Of a DNA stretch of 62,108 nucleotides, positions 34,322-44,178 are shown in pieces. The first letter of the stretch is position 1, and each line of letters begins with the position of its first letter. The translations under genes and the position numbers were made by a program. The DNA is taken from NCBI GenBank assembly GCA_964627665.1, contig CAZVKG010000013.1, positions 1-62,108 on the forward strand, given 5' to 3'. The notes below the pieces were generated by a model, which made no database searches, had not been told where the DNA came from, and saw only the letters and a list, made by a program, of their open reading frames with translations. Source of the stretch: UBA1351 sp964627665 (GTDB taxonomy: Bacteria > Bacillota > Clostridia > Lachnospirales > Vallitaleaceae).

Positions 34322-34813
34322 ATGAGTAAGTTGTTACCAATCATTAATGTTGCTTTAACAGGAATCGTACTCGTAATTATGATTATTGTTTTAGTTCAGG
34401 TCGGAAGTGTTCGATCAATTTTGATTCCCGAAACACAAAAAGATGAAAGCGGAGAAGTGATTATACCATTATCACAGCTAGAAGAAGTAAACCTTGGTGA
34501 AGAGGATGATCAGTTTATTCTGAAATTGATGAATGAAGAAACTGGAAAAACAGCCAATGTTGTCTTAAAAGTTGGCGTTGCGATTGATACAAAACACAAA
34601 GGTGCAGAAGAATCTCGACAAATCCTAACGAGTCAAGGAAGAATCATACGCGATCGGATTTATTCAATTCTTATAAGTAAAGATTTGTCTTATTACAAAG
34701 AGTATTCAAAACAAGAAGAGCTAAAAAAAGAGCTTGTATTCAAATTTCAAGAATTAATAGGCAACGAAGCTGTTGTAGATGTGTATTTCAATAATTTAAT
34801 TGTTAGCGAATAA
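34322..34813 (+). CDS. fliL: Flagellar basal-body-associated protein FliL
   Basis: Bitopic protein that surrounds and supports the stator. One membrane helix lies at residues 7-28; the external domain includes the FliL-type YSILISKDLSYY segment and ends VVDVYFNNLIVSE, a typical FliL terminus. Length 163. Position after motAB and before fliM fits the role. Confidence 0.88.
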   Translation: MSKLLPIINVALTGIVLVIMIIVLVQVGSVRSILIPETQKDESGEVIIPLSQLEEVNLGEEDDQFILKLMNEETGKTANVVLKVGVAIDTKHKGAEESRQILTSQGRIIRDRIYSILISKDLSYYKEYSKQEELKKELVFKFQELIGNEAVVDVYFNNLIVSE

Positions 34814-34850
34814 AACTTTTATTTGATTATATTCGGCAGGAGGTGAGGAT

Positions 34851-35837
34851 ATGGGTGAGGTATTATCTCAAAATGAGATAGACCAATTGCTAAATGCGTT
34901 AAATACCGGTGAGTTGGACGTTGAAGAGTACAAATCAAGTTCAAAAGAAAAACAAGTCAAGGACTATGATTTTGCTAGGCCGAGTAAGTTCGCAAAAGAG
35001 CACTTACGAACATTAGAAATTATTTTTGAACATTATGCCAGACTCGTATCAACAACGTTGCCTGCCTACATGCGAAACTCATGTCAAGTTGATGTGATTA
35101 ACTCGGAGGCTGTTGCATATTCGGAGTTTTCGAATGCATTATCGAATCCGATTCTTTTAGGAATTGTTGATTTTTATCCTTTAAAAGGGAATGTTGTTCT
35201 TGACATGAGTGTTGATATCGGATACTCAATTGTGGATCGATTACTTGGTGGAAAAGGTGAAGCATTAGATAAAGCGAGAGATTTTTCTGAGATTGAGTTA
35301 GCTATTATCGAAAAAATTATGAATATCTTAGTGGAACAATTAATCGATCCATGGAAAAATGTTGTTGAACTTGATCCGAGACTTGAACAGATAGAAACAA
35401 ACTCTCAATTCGCACAAATAATTGCACCGAATGAGATTATTGCGCTCATTACGCTTAATCTTAGAATTGGCAAGGTTGAAGGACTACTAAATGTATGTAT
35501 TCCATATATGAGTGTTGAACCAATAATGGATAAATTGAATACGAAATACTGGTTTTCTTCATTACAAGAATCAGACGAAGAAACGTATTCTGACATTATT
35601 GAACATCAAATTTCAAAAACTCAGATTCCAATTAGTGCGATATTAGGTAAAAGCCAAATTACGGTGGATGATTTTATCAATCTGCAGTATGGTGATATTA
35701 TTAAACTTGATACAAAAGTTACAGATGAAATCGATGTATTAGTTGGAAATATAATTAAATTTAAAGGAAACCCTGGTGTGTTTGAGAAAAATAATGCAAT
35801 TAAAGTTTCACAAATTATTAGAGAGGAGGACGATTAG
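34851..35837 (+). CDS. fliM: Flagellar motor switch protein FliM
   Basis: C-ring protein that binds phosphorylated CheY. The N-terminal CheY-binding peptide is visible (LSQNEIDQLLNAL, residues 5-17), followed by the middle domain (YDFARPSKFAKEHLRTLE, then YARLVSTTLPAYM) and a C-terminal SpoA domain with KSQITVDDFINLQYGDIIKL. 328 residues. It ends at the base before fliY, so the pair is tightly coupled. Confidence 0.96.
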   Translation: MGEVLSQNEIDQLLNALNTGELDVEEYKSSSKEKQVKDYDFARPSKFAKEHLRTLEIIFEHYARLVSTTLPAYMRNSCQVDVINSEAVAYSEFSNALSNPILLGIVDFYPLKGNVVLDMSVDIGYSIVDRLLGGKGEALDKARDFSEIELAIIEKIMNILVEQLIDPWKNVVELDPRLEQIETNSQFAQIIAPNEIIALITLNLRIGKVEGLLNVCIPYMSVEPIMDKLNTKYWFSSLQESDEETYSDIIEHQISKTQIPISAILGKSQITVDDFINLQYGDIIKLDTKVTDEIDVLVGNIIKFKGNPGVFEKNNAIKVSQIIREEDD

Positions 35838-37022
35838 ATGGATGATATGTTATCTCAAGAGGAAATAAATGCTTTATTGAATGGACTTGATTCTGATGAT
35901 TCGGATTCGTCCGATACAAGTTTAGAAGAATTAGTTTCTGAAGAAGAAAAAGATGCCATAGGTGAAGTTTCAAATATTAGTATGGGAACGGCGGCTACAA
36001 CCTTGTATTCATTAGTGAATCAAAAAGTTTTGATTACAACACCCAAGGTAAAAGTACTACGATGGGAAGACTTTGTAGAGCAATATGAAACACCTTGTGT
36101 TGCTGTTCAAATCGTTTACAAAGAAGGTTTAGAAGGAACAAATTTGCTCATCTTAAAAGAGAATGATGTGAAAATTATTGCAGATTTGATGATGGGTGGG
36201 GATGGTTCGGCGCCGGATGAAGAAATTAATGATTTACATCTAAGTGCGATTGGCGAGGCCATGAATCAAATGATTGGCTCTGCGGCAACGTCCATGTCGT
36301 CAATGTTTAAGAAAAAAATCGATATTCAGCCACCTTCTTCATCACATATCAATCTAAATGAGCCTTTTGATCCAATCGAAGTTGCTGAATTTTTAACAGA
36401 ATCTTTTATTCAGGTTTCTTTTCGACTACAAATTGGAGACTTAGTTGATAGTGAAATTATGCAATTGTATCCAATTGATTTTGCGCAAGATATTTATAAA
36501 GAATTTATAAATACAAGTGAAGAAGTGGTTGACAAGACGGTAGAAGCGGCACAACCACAGCAACAACAGCAGCAACAACAAGCACCACAACAACAGCAAC
36601 AAGCTGATATGAATATGTATACTCAAAACCAAGGCATGCCAATGCAAGGACAAGGAATGCCAATGTATAATCAACAGGGGACACCCATGCAAAATCAAGC
36701 TATGCCAAATAGGAACATTGAAGTTCAACAAGCCCAATTTCAACAGTTTGATGTTGGTAGTGTCATGCAACAAAAGGAAAATATTGATTTGATTATGGAT
36801 GTTCAGCTCGAAGTAACAGTAGAACTAGGGCGAACACATCGTTCAATCAAAGACATTCTAGAGTTTGCACCGGGAACAATTATAGAATTGAATAAACTAT
36901 CCGGAGAACCAGTGGATGTATTGGTTAATGGTAAAATTGTTGCAAAAGGTGAAGTGGTCGTTATTGATGAAAACTTTAGTATTCGAGTGACCGAAATTAT
37001 GAAGGGTAAAACCATACTGTGA
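35838..37022 (+). CDS. fliY: FliY: CheC-type phosphatase fused to FliN switch domain
   Basis: Gram-positive switch protein combining CheY-P dephosphorylation and a C-ring FliN domain. The N-terminus MDDMLSQEEINALLNGL resembles the CheY-binding peptide of FliM. Two CheC-type active-site motifs are intact: DAIGEVSN near residue 39 and SAIGEAMN near 135. The C-terminal 85 residues are the SpoA/FliN domain (ELGRTHRSIKDILEFAPG). Between them lies an extreme Q/M-rich linker, residues about 237-295, with tandem CAA/CAG codons. 394 residues. Confidence 0.95.
   Translation: MDDMLSQEEINALLNGLDSDDSDSSDTSLEELVSEEEKDAIGEVSNISMGTAATTLYSLVNQKVLITTPKVKVLRWEDFVEQYETPCVAVQIVYKEGLEGTNLLILKENDVKIIADLMMGGDGSAPDEEINDLHLSAIGEAMNQMIGSAATSMSSMFKKKIDIQPPSSSHINLNEPFDPIEVAEFLTESFIQVSFRLQIGDLVDSEIMQLYPIDFAQDIYKEFINTSEEVVDKTVEAAQPQQQQQQQQAPQQQQQADMNMYTQNQGMPMQGQGMPMYNQQGTPMQNQAMPNRNIEVQQAQFQQFDVGSVMQQKENIDLIMDVQLEVTVELGRTHRSIKDILEFAPGTIIELNKLSGEPVDVLVNGKIVAKGEVVVIDENFSIRVTEIMKGKTIL
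36552..36602 (+). repeat. CAA/CAG codon repeat within fliY
   Basis: Tandem CAA/CAG codons, interrupted by proline and alanine codons, encode a glutamine-rich stretch starting at Q239 in the FliY interdomain linker. The codon types are mixed, which limits but does not exclude slippage. Confidence 0.8.
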
Positions 37023-37091
37023 TAACAATACATGGATGCGAAGAAAATGTCGTGAATTCTTCACAAAAATGCGGCATAAAACAAAAAGTGT

Positions 37092-37120
37092 ATGATTAAT
37101 CATAGGATGTATGCTATAAT
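37092..37120 (+). promoter_or_regulatory. Candidate internal promoter before cheY
   Basis: ATGATT (37092-37097), 17 bases, TATAAT (37115-37120), with an extended -10 TG at 37112-37113. It lies in the 133-base gap after fliY, one of the largest gaps in the operon, so cheY and downstream genes may have extra transcription. Confidence 0.6.
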
Positions 37121-37155
37121 AAAAAACAAATACAACATTGATAAGGAGCGATAAA

Positions 37156-37521
37156 ATGGCGGGTAAAAATATACTAATTGTTGATGACGCAGCCTTTATG
37201 CGAATGATGATCAAGGATATATTAGGAAAAAATGGATATAATGTTATTGGAGAGGCTGAAAATGGTGTTAAAGCAGTTGAAAAATTTTCTGAACTAGCAC
37301 CGGATTTAGTTATCATGGATATTACAATGCCGGAAATGGATGGTATTGAAGCAGTTAAAGCGATTCGTGGCATTAAGAGTAATGCAGATATCATTATGTG
37401 TTCAGCAATGGGACAACAGGCAATGGTTATTGAATCTATTCAAGCAGGGGCAAAAGATTTCATTGTCAAACCTTTTCAGGCAGAACGCGTTATAGAAGCT
37501 GTATCAAAAGTAATCGGATAG
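37156..37521 (+). CDS. cheY: Chemotaxis response regulator CheY
   Basis: Single-domain receiver that carries the CheA signal to the motor switch. The acidic pair D10-D11, the phosphoacceptor D55 (VIMDITMPEMDG), S83 in the Thr/Ser switch position, and K105 (VKPF) are all present. 121 residues, no output domain. Start ATG 37156 follows AAGGAG; an upstream start at 37138 would place the ribosome site inside the gene. Location after fliY is as in B. subtilis. Confidence 0.96.
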   Translation: MAGKNILIVDDAAFMRMMIKDILGKNGYNVIGEAENGVKAVEKFSELAPDLVIMDITMPEMDGIEAVKAIRGIKSNADIIMCSAMGQQAMVIESIQAGAKDFIVKPFQAERVIEAVSKVIG

Positions 37522-37527
37522 TGTTTT

Positions 37528-37941
37528 ATGACGAATGTAGGTTTACTAGTATTGGGAGAACGTGATTCGCTAGAAATGCTATTTCTATTGATTCTATTTT
37601 TGGTCATTATAATAGCTGCTTACTATGTCACGTATGTCATTGCGCGTGTTCAAAAAGGTACTAAGACAAATAAGAACCTTGAGATTATTGAAGTTATATC
37701 TTTGGGGCAGTCGAAATATCTTGAGTTGATTCGAATTGGAACTCAATATGTTGTTGTGAGTGTGACAAAACAACATATTGAGACTATTTTGTCATTAACC
37801 GAGGATGAACTGTTGATTTTAGATGATCATCAAAAGCAGAAAATACTCCCTTTCCAACAAATTCTTGAAAAATATAGGTCAGGTAAAGAAAAGGATGAAA
37901 AGGATTGTGGAGACGAGAAAAATGAAACAAATAATAAGTAA
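37528..37941 (+). CDS. fliO: Flagellar export protein FliO (FliZ)
   Basis: Bitopic protein that helps assemble the FliP export gate. One membrane helix lies at about residues 17-36, then a small cytoplasmic domain with NLEIIEVISLGQSKYLELI and VVSVTKQHIETI, typical of FliO, and a charged tail. 137 residues. Low conservation is normal; position between cheY and fliP supports it. Its end overlaps the fliP start by 20 bases. Confidence 0.86.
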   Translation: MTNVGLLVLGERDSLEMLFLLILFLVIIIAAYYVTYVIARVQKGTKTNKNLEIIEVISLGQSKYLELIRIGTQYVVVSVTKQHIETILSLTEDELLILDDHQKQKILPFQQILEKYRSGKEKDEKDCGDEKNETNNK

Positions 37942-38710
37942 ATATAAACTAGTATTATTATTTATAGTATTTGCGCTTGTATGGTACAATTTTGCCATGA
38001 CTCCAATCATGGCAGTAGATACCCAACAAACACCTATTCCTTTTTCTGTGGATTTGAATTTATCTGCAACAGAAGAGGCGAGTGATGTTGTAAGCAGTTT
38101 GCAGATACTTTTTATTTTGACTATTATTGCGCTGGCGCCATCAATATTAATTATGATGACGTCTTTTACACGTATTATCGTGGTTTTGCATTTTATACGA
38201 AGCGCATTAGGTACTCAACAAACACCTCCAAACCAGATACTTATTGGGTTAGCACTATTTATTACTTTTTTTATTATGTCGCCGGTCATCACAGATATTA
38301 ATGAAAATGCACTTCAGCCTTATTCGGAAGGTGAGATTAACCAAGCAGAAGCTATTGAACGTGGTATGGATCCCCTTCGTGAGTTTATGATGGGCCAAGT
38401 AAATGATAAAGACTTGAATCTATTTCTAAATATTGCAGAAGTCGAATCGATTGAATCATATGATGAAATACCGACCGAAGTATTAATTCCTGCTTTTATA
38501 ATCAGTGAATTACGTACAGCATTTATTATCGGATTCATGATTTATATACCTTTTATTATTGTTGATATGGTCGTAGCATCAACATTAATGTCGATGGGGA
38601 TGATGATGTTACCACCGGTTATGATATCTCTTCCGTTTAAATTACTACTTTTTGTTGCGGCAGATGGTTGGACACTAATCATTAAAGAACTTGTTGACTC
38701 GTTTTATTGA
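37922..38710 (+). CDS. fliP: Flagellar export gate protein FliP
   Basis: Core export-gate membrane protein. The N-terminus has a signal-like hydrophobic segment (LVLLFIVFALVWYNFA), then ILFILTIIALAPSILIMMTSFTRI, GTQQTPPNQIL, and the C-terminal MGMMMLPPVMISLPFKLLLF, all diagnostic. Start ATG 37922 gives 262 residues, close to the usual 220-260; the longer frame to 37823 lies within fliO. Confidence 0.95.
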   Translation: MKQIISKYKLVLLFIVFALVWYNFAMTPIMAVDTQQTPIPFSVDLNLSATEEASDVVSSLQILFILTIIALAPSILIMMTSFTRIIVVLHFIRSALGTQQTPPNQILIGLALFITFFIMSPVITDINENALQPYSEGEINQAEAIERGMDPLREFMMGQVNDKDLNLFLNIAEVESIESYDEIPTEVLIPAFIISELRTAFIIGFMIYIPFIIVDMVVASTLMSMGMMMLPPVMISLPFKLLLFVAADGWTLIIKELVDSFY

Positions 38711-38724
38711 GAAAGGGGTTTGTG

Positions 38725-38994
38725 ATGACAGGAGAAATGATTACGGATTTTGCGAGAGAAGCTGTTTTTACAACGATTATAGCAGCGCTACCTTTGTTGT
38801 TAACAGCTTTAATTGTTGGATTATTGGTCAGTGTATTTCAAACAATTACATCAATCCAAGAGCAGACACTTGCTTTTGTTCCGAAGATATTAGCCGTCTT
38901 TTTAGGTATTATTATTTTTGGACCATTTATTGGCAGACAAATATTGGAGTTTTTTACCAATACAATTATGAGTATTAATCAATTTATTCGATAA
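38725..38994 (+). CDS. fliQ: Flagellar export gate protein FliQ
   Basis: Two-helix export-gate subunit of 89 residues. Helix 1 about residues 16-36 (AALPLLLTALIVGLLVSVFQ), then the conserved TSIQEQTLAFVPK, then helix 2 (ILAVFLGIIIFGPFI). Start ATG 38725 follows AAAGGGG; the TTG at 38707 overlaps fliP. Followed by fliR after 12 bases. Confidence 0.95.
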   Translation: MTGEMITDFAREAVFTTIIAALPLLLTALIVGLLVSVFQTITSIQEQTLAFVPKILAVFLGIIIFGPFIGRQILEFFTNTIMSINQFIR

Positions 38995-39006
38995 GCGGTG
39001 TAAATT

Positions 39007-39792
39007 ATGGAACTATTTATAGGTAATCCTTTTATATATTTAGATAGCCTTTTACTTGTATTCGTGCGAACAATGAGTATGATGATTATAATGCCGTTTT
39101 TGAGTAATCGCACAATTCCTAAAATTACTAAGGTTGGCATAGGATTCTTTTTCTCTTTAATAATAATTAATATAATTACACCATTAACAGGTACAACGAG
39201 TATTTTACTTATTGATTATGCTATCTTAGTTATTAAAGAATTTATAACCGGATGGATGCTGGGATTTGGGGCATATATTGTATTTGCTATTTTAACCTTA
39301 GCAGGACAATTTATAGATTATCAAATCGGATTTTCAATGGTTAATGTGTTTGACCCATTAAGTCAAACACAAATCACGATTACCGGTAATTTTTATTACT
39401 TTACTTTTTTATTGATTTTCTTGGTAACACGTAGCTACGGATATATATTTCAAGCACTAAAAACAAGCTATCGATTTATTCCGATAGGACAGCTATCGCC
39501 CAGTAACTTTTTATATGATTCTTTGATTGAGTATTTTAATACATTTTTTTTGTTAGCATTACAAATAGCAGCACCCATATTTTTTGTTATGCTAGTTACA
39601 AACGTTGTATTAGGGATTTTGGCGAGGGCGGTTCCACAGTTAAATATGTTTGTTATTGGTTTTCCCATTAAAATCATCTTAGGTCTATTTATACTTTATT
39701 TTACAATGGCGCTTTTTGATAATGTTGCTGAAATAATCATTCGTGAACTAAAAATTATGATGGATATGTTGATTCGAGGGATGGCACCATGA
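39007..39792 (+). CDS. fliR: Flagellar export gate protein FliR
   Basis: Polytopic export-gate protein of 261 residues with about six hydrophobic segments. Recognisable features are RTMSMMIIMPFLSNRTIPKITKVG (split at residues 17-40), KEFITGWMLGF, and DYQIGFSMVNVFDP near residue 107. Its stop overlaps the flhB start by four bases (ATGA). Confidence 0.94.
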   Translation: MELFIGNPFIYLDSLLLVFVRTMSMMIIMPFLSNRTIPKITKVGIGFFFSLIIINIITPLTGTTSILLIDYAILVIKEFITGWMLGFGAYIVFAILTLAGQFIDYQIGFSMVNVFDPLSQTQITITGNFYYFTFLLIFLVTRSYGYIFQALKTSYRFIPIGQLSPSNFLYDSLIEYFNTFFLLALQIAAPIFFVMLVTNVVLGILARAVPQLNMFVIGFPIKIILGLFILYFTMALFDNVAEIIIRELKIMMDMLIRGMAP

Positions 39793-40913
39793 TCGATATG
39801 AATAAAAAAATAATGCTTTCTTTGAATCTTCAGTTGTTTGCAGAAGATTCAGGAGCAGGAGAAAAAACAGAACATCCAACCAGCCGAAAACGTGAAAAGT
39901 CTCGAGAAGAGGGACAAGTTGCAAAAAGTAACGAGATAACAACGGCGTTTCTTCTTATTTCTATATTTTATACGTTGAAAATTTTTGGACCGTGGGCTGC
40001 TGAGCAATTAATTATTGTCATGCGAGAAGCGTTCACCCTTTTTAAATACGAGTCAATGGACATATTGTTGGCCCAGCAAATATATTTGTATTTTGTGGAA
40101 AAAATGTTATTTGTGATACTCCCGATATTAGGAGTTTCATTTATTGTTGCCTTTGTAGCAAATATAGCACAAGTTGGATGGAAACCATCATTAAAACCTT
40201 TAAAACCGAAACTTAATCGCTTAAGCCCAATTCAAGGTATTAAACGAATGTTTTCAATGCGAACATTGGTTGAACTGTTAAAATCCATTTTGAAAATAGC
40301 TATTATTCTGCTTATTGTTTATTTAACCTTAGTCGATTTTGAAAATATGATTTACAACTTCTATCGACTTCCTGTATTTGATGGATATATTATGATTATT
40401 AATACGGTGTTAGATATGGCGATAAAAGTGGGAATGTATTTTATCATTGTCGCCGCCATCGATTTTGCTTATCAAAAGTATAAGCATGAAAAAGATTTGA
40501 AAATGACTAAACAAGAAGTGAAAGATGAACGTAAAATGATTGACGGTAATCCGGAAATCAAAGGAAAGATACGACAAAAAATGCGAGAAGTAGCTATGCG
40601 TCGAATGATGCAAGATATCCCTAAAGCGGATGTAGTTATTACCAACCCAACTCATTTTGCAATAGCTATTGCCTACGATGAGAACCAATTTGGTGCACCT
40701 AGAGTATTGGCTAAAGGGGCTGATCTTGTTGCGGCTAGGATACGTGAACAAGCAAAAGAGTATGAAGTTGAAATTGTTGAAAATAAATTATTGGCTAGAA
40801 CCTTATACTATACGGTTGAAATTGGTCAAGAAATACCGCCTGAATTATATCAGGCAGTAGCAGAAGTGCTAGCTTTTGTATATTCTTTAAAAAATAGGAG
40901 TGCTCTTACATGA
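39789..40913 (+). CDS. flhB: Flagellar export switch protein FlhB
   Basis: Export-gate protein whose cytoplasmic domain self-cleaves to switch from rod/hook to filament substrates. The N-terminal EKTEHPTSRKREKSREEGQ signature is followed by four membrane helices and the cytoplasmic domain with the NPTH cleavage motif: N286-P287 in VVITNPTHFAIAIAY. 374 residues. Overlaps fliR and flhA by four bases each. Confidence 0.97.
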   Translation: MIDMNKKIMLSLNLQLFAEDSGAGEKTEHPTSRKREKSREEGQVAKSNEITTAFLLISIFYTLKIFGPWAAEQLIIVMREAFTLFKYESMDILLAQQIYLYFVEKMLFVILPILGVSFIVAFVANIAQVGWKPSLKPLKPKLNRLSPIQGIKRMFSMRTLVELLKSILKIAIILLIVYLTLVDFENMIYNFYRLPVFDGYIMIINTVLDMAIKVGMYFIIVAAIDFAYQKYKHEKDLKMTKQEVKDERKMIDGNPEIKGKIRQKMREVAMRRMMQDIPKADVVITNPTHFAIAIAYDENQFGAPRVLAKGADLVAARIREQAKEYEVEIVENKLLARTLYYTVEIGQEIPPELYQAVAEVLAFVYSLKNRSALT

Positions 40914-42946
40914 AACCAGGAGATATCATACTCGGATTATTTATATTAGTAGCTATTGTTATAATGATTATTCCTATTGAAGGAGCAGTCATTAGTATTT
41001 TGATATCATTAAATCTATTACTGGCATTAATTATCTTATTTAATGCTATGTTTGCTAGAGAAGCTTTGTCAATGTCAGCATTTCCAACAATTCTATTGTT
41101 TATGACCGTTTACCGACTTGCTCTCAATGTATCATCAACACGAGCAATATTAACAGGAGGAGAAGCCAAAGCAGGTAATGTTATCAGAACATTTGGGTCT
41201 TTTGTGGGTGGTTCTAGTTTAGTTGTTGGTGTTGTTGTATTTATGATTTTAGTTATTATTAACTTTATGGTTATCACGAAAGGATCTGAACGTGTTGCAG
41301 AAGTTGCAGCTCGATTTACATTGGATGCAATGCCAGGTAAGCAAATGGCTATTGATGCAGATCTAAATTCAGGCTTAATTGATGAATTGCAAGCGAGAGA
41401 ACGACGCCAAAAAATACAAGACGAAGCGAGTTTTTTCGGGTCAATGGATGGTGCGAGTAAGTTCGTAAAAGGTGATGCCATTGCCGGATTGATTATTACT
41501 TTTATTAATATTGTTTTTGGTGTCATTCTAGGAGTTGTTATTCAGGGCCAGACCTTAGCTGATGCTTTTGAAGAATATACTATTTTGACCATTGGCGACG
41601 GTTTAGTCAGTCAAATACCGGCATTATTAATTTCGCTAGCTACAGGAATGCTTGTTACAAAAGTTTCTAAGGAAGTCGATATTAGTGATACACTTATTCA
41701 GCAGCTTTTTCAAATGCCAAAGGTTATGTTGTTGGCAGGAGGTGCATTAACGTTTTTAGGTATTGTCACGCCTCTTAGTTTTCCAATTGTGGGAGGGACT
41801 GGGATTTTAACATTGATAGCGGCTTATCGGATGCATAGAAGTCTCGAACTTAAAGAAATTGTTGATGAAATTTCGACAGAAGATGTTGAAGCAGAGGAAA
41901 TCAGAAAACCTGAAAATGTTGTTAATTTGTTACAGGTGGATCCAATCGAACTGGAGTTTGGATATGGGATTATTCCACTCGCAGATGCATCACAAGGAGG
42001 AGACTTGCTTGATCGTGTTGTTATGATACGACGTCAAATTGCACTTGAACTTGGAACAATTGTGCCTATTATTCGATTGAGGGATAATATTCAATTGAAT
42101 CCAAACCAATATATAATTAAGATTAAAGGAAATCAGATTGCAGAAGGTGAAATCCTTTTTGACCATTATATGGCAATGAATCCGGGATATATTGAAGACG
42201 AAATTGATGGAATTGAAACGATAGAACCAGCATTTAAACTTCCGGCCCTATGGATAACAGAGAGTCAAAGAGAACGTGCGGAAGCAATGGGATATACTGT
42301 TGTTGATCCACCATCTATTATTGCAACCCACCTAACGGAAGTTATCAAAGAGCACTTAGGCGAACTATTAACACGGCAAGATGTGAAAACTTTAATCAAT
42401 AATGTTCAAGAAAATCATCCAACCCTAGTGGAAGAATTAGTACCTAAAATCATGACAGTAGGAGATATTCAAAAAGTTCTTATGAATTTATTAAACGAAG
42501 GCGTCTCGATTCGTGATTTAGTATCTGTTTTTGAAACTTTAGCAGATTATGGACTAACGAATAAAGATCCGGATATTTTAACGGAATATGTTCGTCAATC
42601 GTTAAAACGTACGATTAGTAAAAAGTTTTTTGATGAAGAGACCAATCAGGTATTGACATTAGACCCTTCAATTGAACAAATGATTATGGATTCAGTGAAA
42701 CGAACGGAACAAGGAATGTTTCTGAATTTAGAACCGGACAAGGTTGAAAAAATACTTAGCGCTACGCAAGCGGCGGCACAAAAGCAAGAGGCCATGGGAA
42801 GAACCCCAATCATATTGACATCTCCAATTGCAAGAGTCTATTACAAGCGATTGATTGAGGAAAGATATCCGAATATTGTGGTTATATCTTATGGAGAAAT
42901 TGATAATCAAGCAGAATTACAGTCAGTTGGGATGGTGAGCGTTTAG
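40910..42946 (+). CDS. flhA: Flagellar export protein FlhA
   Basis: Large export-gate protein that forms the nonameric cytoplasmic ring. About eight membrane helices occupy residues 1-310; the conserved cytoplasmic loop contains MAIDADLNSGLI near residue 146 and RRQKIQDEASFFGSMDGASKFVKGDA (split) just after. The C-terminal domain from about residue 340 has LWITESQRERAEAMGYTVV and ends with MVSV. 678 residues. Its stop shares one base with the flhF GTG. Confidence 0.97.
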   Translation: MKPGDIILGLFILVAIVIMIIPIEGAVISILISLNLLLALIILFNAMFAREALSMSAFPTILLFMTVYRLALNVSSTRAILTGGEAKAGNVIRTFGSFVGGSSLVVGVVVFMILVIINFMVITKGSERVAEVAARFTLDAMPGKQMAIDADLNSGLIDELQARERRQKIQDEASFFGSMDGASKFVKGDAIAGLIITFINIVFGVILGVVIQGQTLADAFEEYTILTIGDGLVSQIPALLISLATGMLVTKVSKEVDISDTLIQQLFQMPKVMLLAGGALTFLGIVTPLSFPIVGGTGILTLIAAYRMHRSLELKEIVDEISTEDVEAEEIRKPENVVNLLQVDPIELEFGYGIIPLADASQGGDLLDRVVMIRRQIALELGTIVPIIRLRDNIQLNPNQYIIKIKGNQIAEGEILFDHYMAMNPGYIEDEIDGIETIEPAFKLPALWITESQRERAEAMGYTVVDPPSIIATHLTEVIKEHLGELLTRQDVKTLINNVQENHPTLVEELVPKIMTVGDIQKVLMNLLNEGVSIRDLVSVFETLADYGLTNKDPDILTEYVRQSLKRTISKKFFDEETNQVLTLDPSIEQMIMDSVKRTEQGMFLNLEPDKVEKILSATQAAAQKQEAMGRTPIILTSPIARVYYKRLIEERYPNIVVISYGEIDNQAELQSVGMVSV

Positions 42947-44178
42947 TGAATATACATAAGTATAAAGGACAAACTGAAAAAGAAGCGATGACAGCAATTA
43001 AGGCAGAGCTCGGTCCGGAGGCATTAATTGTTAGTGTTAAGCATGTACGACCCAAAGGTGTTTTTAAGCTATTTAGAAAATCTTTTGTCGAAGTTACAGC
43101 GGCAATTGATGATCGTGCTATATCAGACGACCGAGTAGAACGTACATTACCAAAGATAAGTTTAAATGCTGCGACGATTCAAAAAAATAATCAAACAATG
43201 CTAGAGCAAAAGGTTGATTACGAAGATTCAGAGTTAGATGAATTTAAACGCTTTATAGAGAAGTTTTCAGAAAAACAAGAAAAAGTTATTGAAAAACCGG
43301 TAGAAAAATCCATTGAAGTTATTCCGGATACACAAGAAGAGACAAAGATAGATGAGACGAAAATAGATGACCCTACAGACATCCCTATGCTTCGAGTGAT
43401 TTACGAACAACTTTTAGAAAATGAAATAGACGAAAAATATGCAAATGAATTGATGGTGGGATTAGTCGAATATGTATATGGGAATGAAACCAATATTGAT
43501 GATATTGTTTCAATTATTTATAAAAGAATTGTCAAGAATATGTCTGATTATGATACAATAGAAATTAATAAAATGAATAAAAATATTTTTTTTATTGGCC
43601 CGACAGGTGTGGGTAAGACGACGACGATTGCAAAAATTGCATCGTTGTTTTCGTTAAACTATGGAAAAGACGTTGCGTTAATAACATCGGATACATATAG
43701 AATTGCAGCAGTTGAACAACTTCGAACATATGCAAATATATTAGGAATTCCAATCAAAGTGGTTTATTCAACGGAAGAAATGATGGAAGCAATTGATTTC
43801 TTTTCAGACAAAGAACTTGTTTTAATTGATACTGCCGGTCGCTCCTATAAAAATCAAGAGCATCAACAGGAACTTAAGGAGCTTTTAGAAACTGTTTCAG
43901 ATAAAGAAGTTTTCTTAGCCTTAAGTGTTGCGACAAAATATAAGGATATGCTTAAAATGGTTAATATATATAAAGCGATGACCGAATTTAGAGTAATCTT
44001 CACAAAATTGGATGAAACGGTCAGCTATGGTAATATTTTTAATATTCGTAAAGCAACAGGGGTTCGATTATCATATATCACCTTCGGACAGAATGTACCT
44101 GATGATATCAGTGAGATTAATCCTCATGAGATTGCAAAAAGTCTTTTAGGAGGTGGAACATTTGGATCAGGCAACTAA
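42946..44178 (+). CDS. flhF: Flagellar biosynthesis GTPase FlhF
   Basis: SRP-type GTPase that sets flagellar position and number. The N-terminal B domain starts NIHKYKGQTEKEAMTAIKAE. The NG domain has the P-loop FIGPTGVGKTTTIAKIA near residue 217, DTYRIAAVEQLRTYA, the DTAGR motif and TKLDET. A charged, K/E-rich linker separates the domains (residues 90-140). GTG start at 42946, overlapping the flhA stop (TAGTG). 410 residues. Confidence 0.95.
   Translation: MNIHKYKGQTEKEAMTAIKAELGPEALIVSVKHVRPKGVFKLFRKSFVEVTAAIDDRAISDDRVERTLPKISLNAATIQKNNQTMLEQKVDYEDSELDEFKRFIEKFSEKQEKVIEKPVEKSIEVIPDTQEETKIDETKIDDPTDIPMLRVIYEQLLENEIDEKYANELMVGLVEYVYGNETNIDDIVSIIYKRIVKNMSDYDTIEINKMNKNIFFIGPTGVGKTTTIAKIASLFSLNYGKDVALITSDTYRIAAVEQLRTYANILGIPIKVVYSTEEMMEAIDFFSDKELVLIDTAGRSYKNQEHQQELKELLETVSDKEVFLALSVATKYKDMLKMVNIYKAMTEFRVIFTKLDETVSYGNIFNIRKATGVRLSYITFGQNVPDDISEINPHEIAKSLLGGGTFGSGN

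Noticed and set aside
36897..37394. 165-codon - strand open frame spanning the fliY-cheY junction
   Set aside because: Shadow of FliY and CheY coding sequence; no ribosome site and no family resemblance.
38691..38978. Second + strand frame overlapping fliQ
   Set aside because: Composition (Cys/Tyr/Asn-rich) is atypical and the frame runs through FliQ, which has all family motifs.
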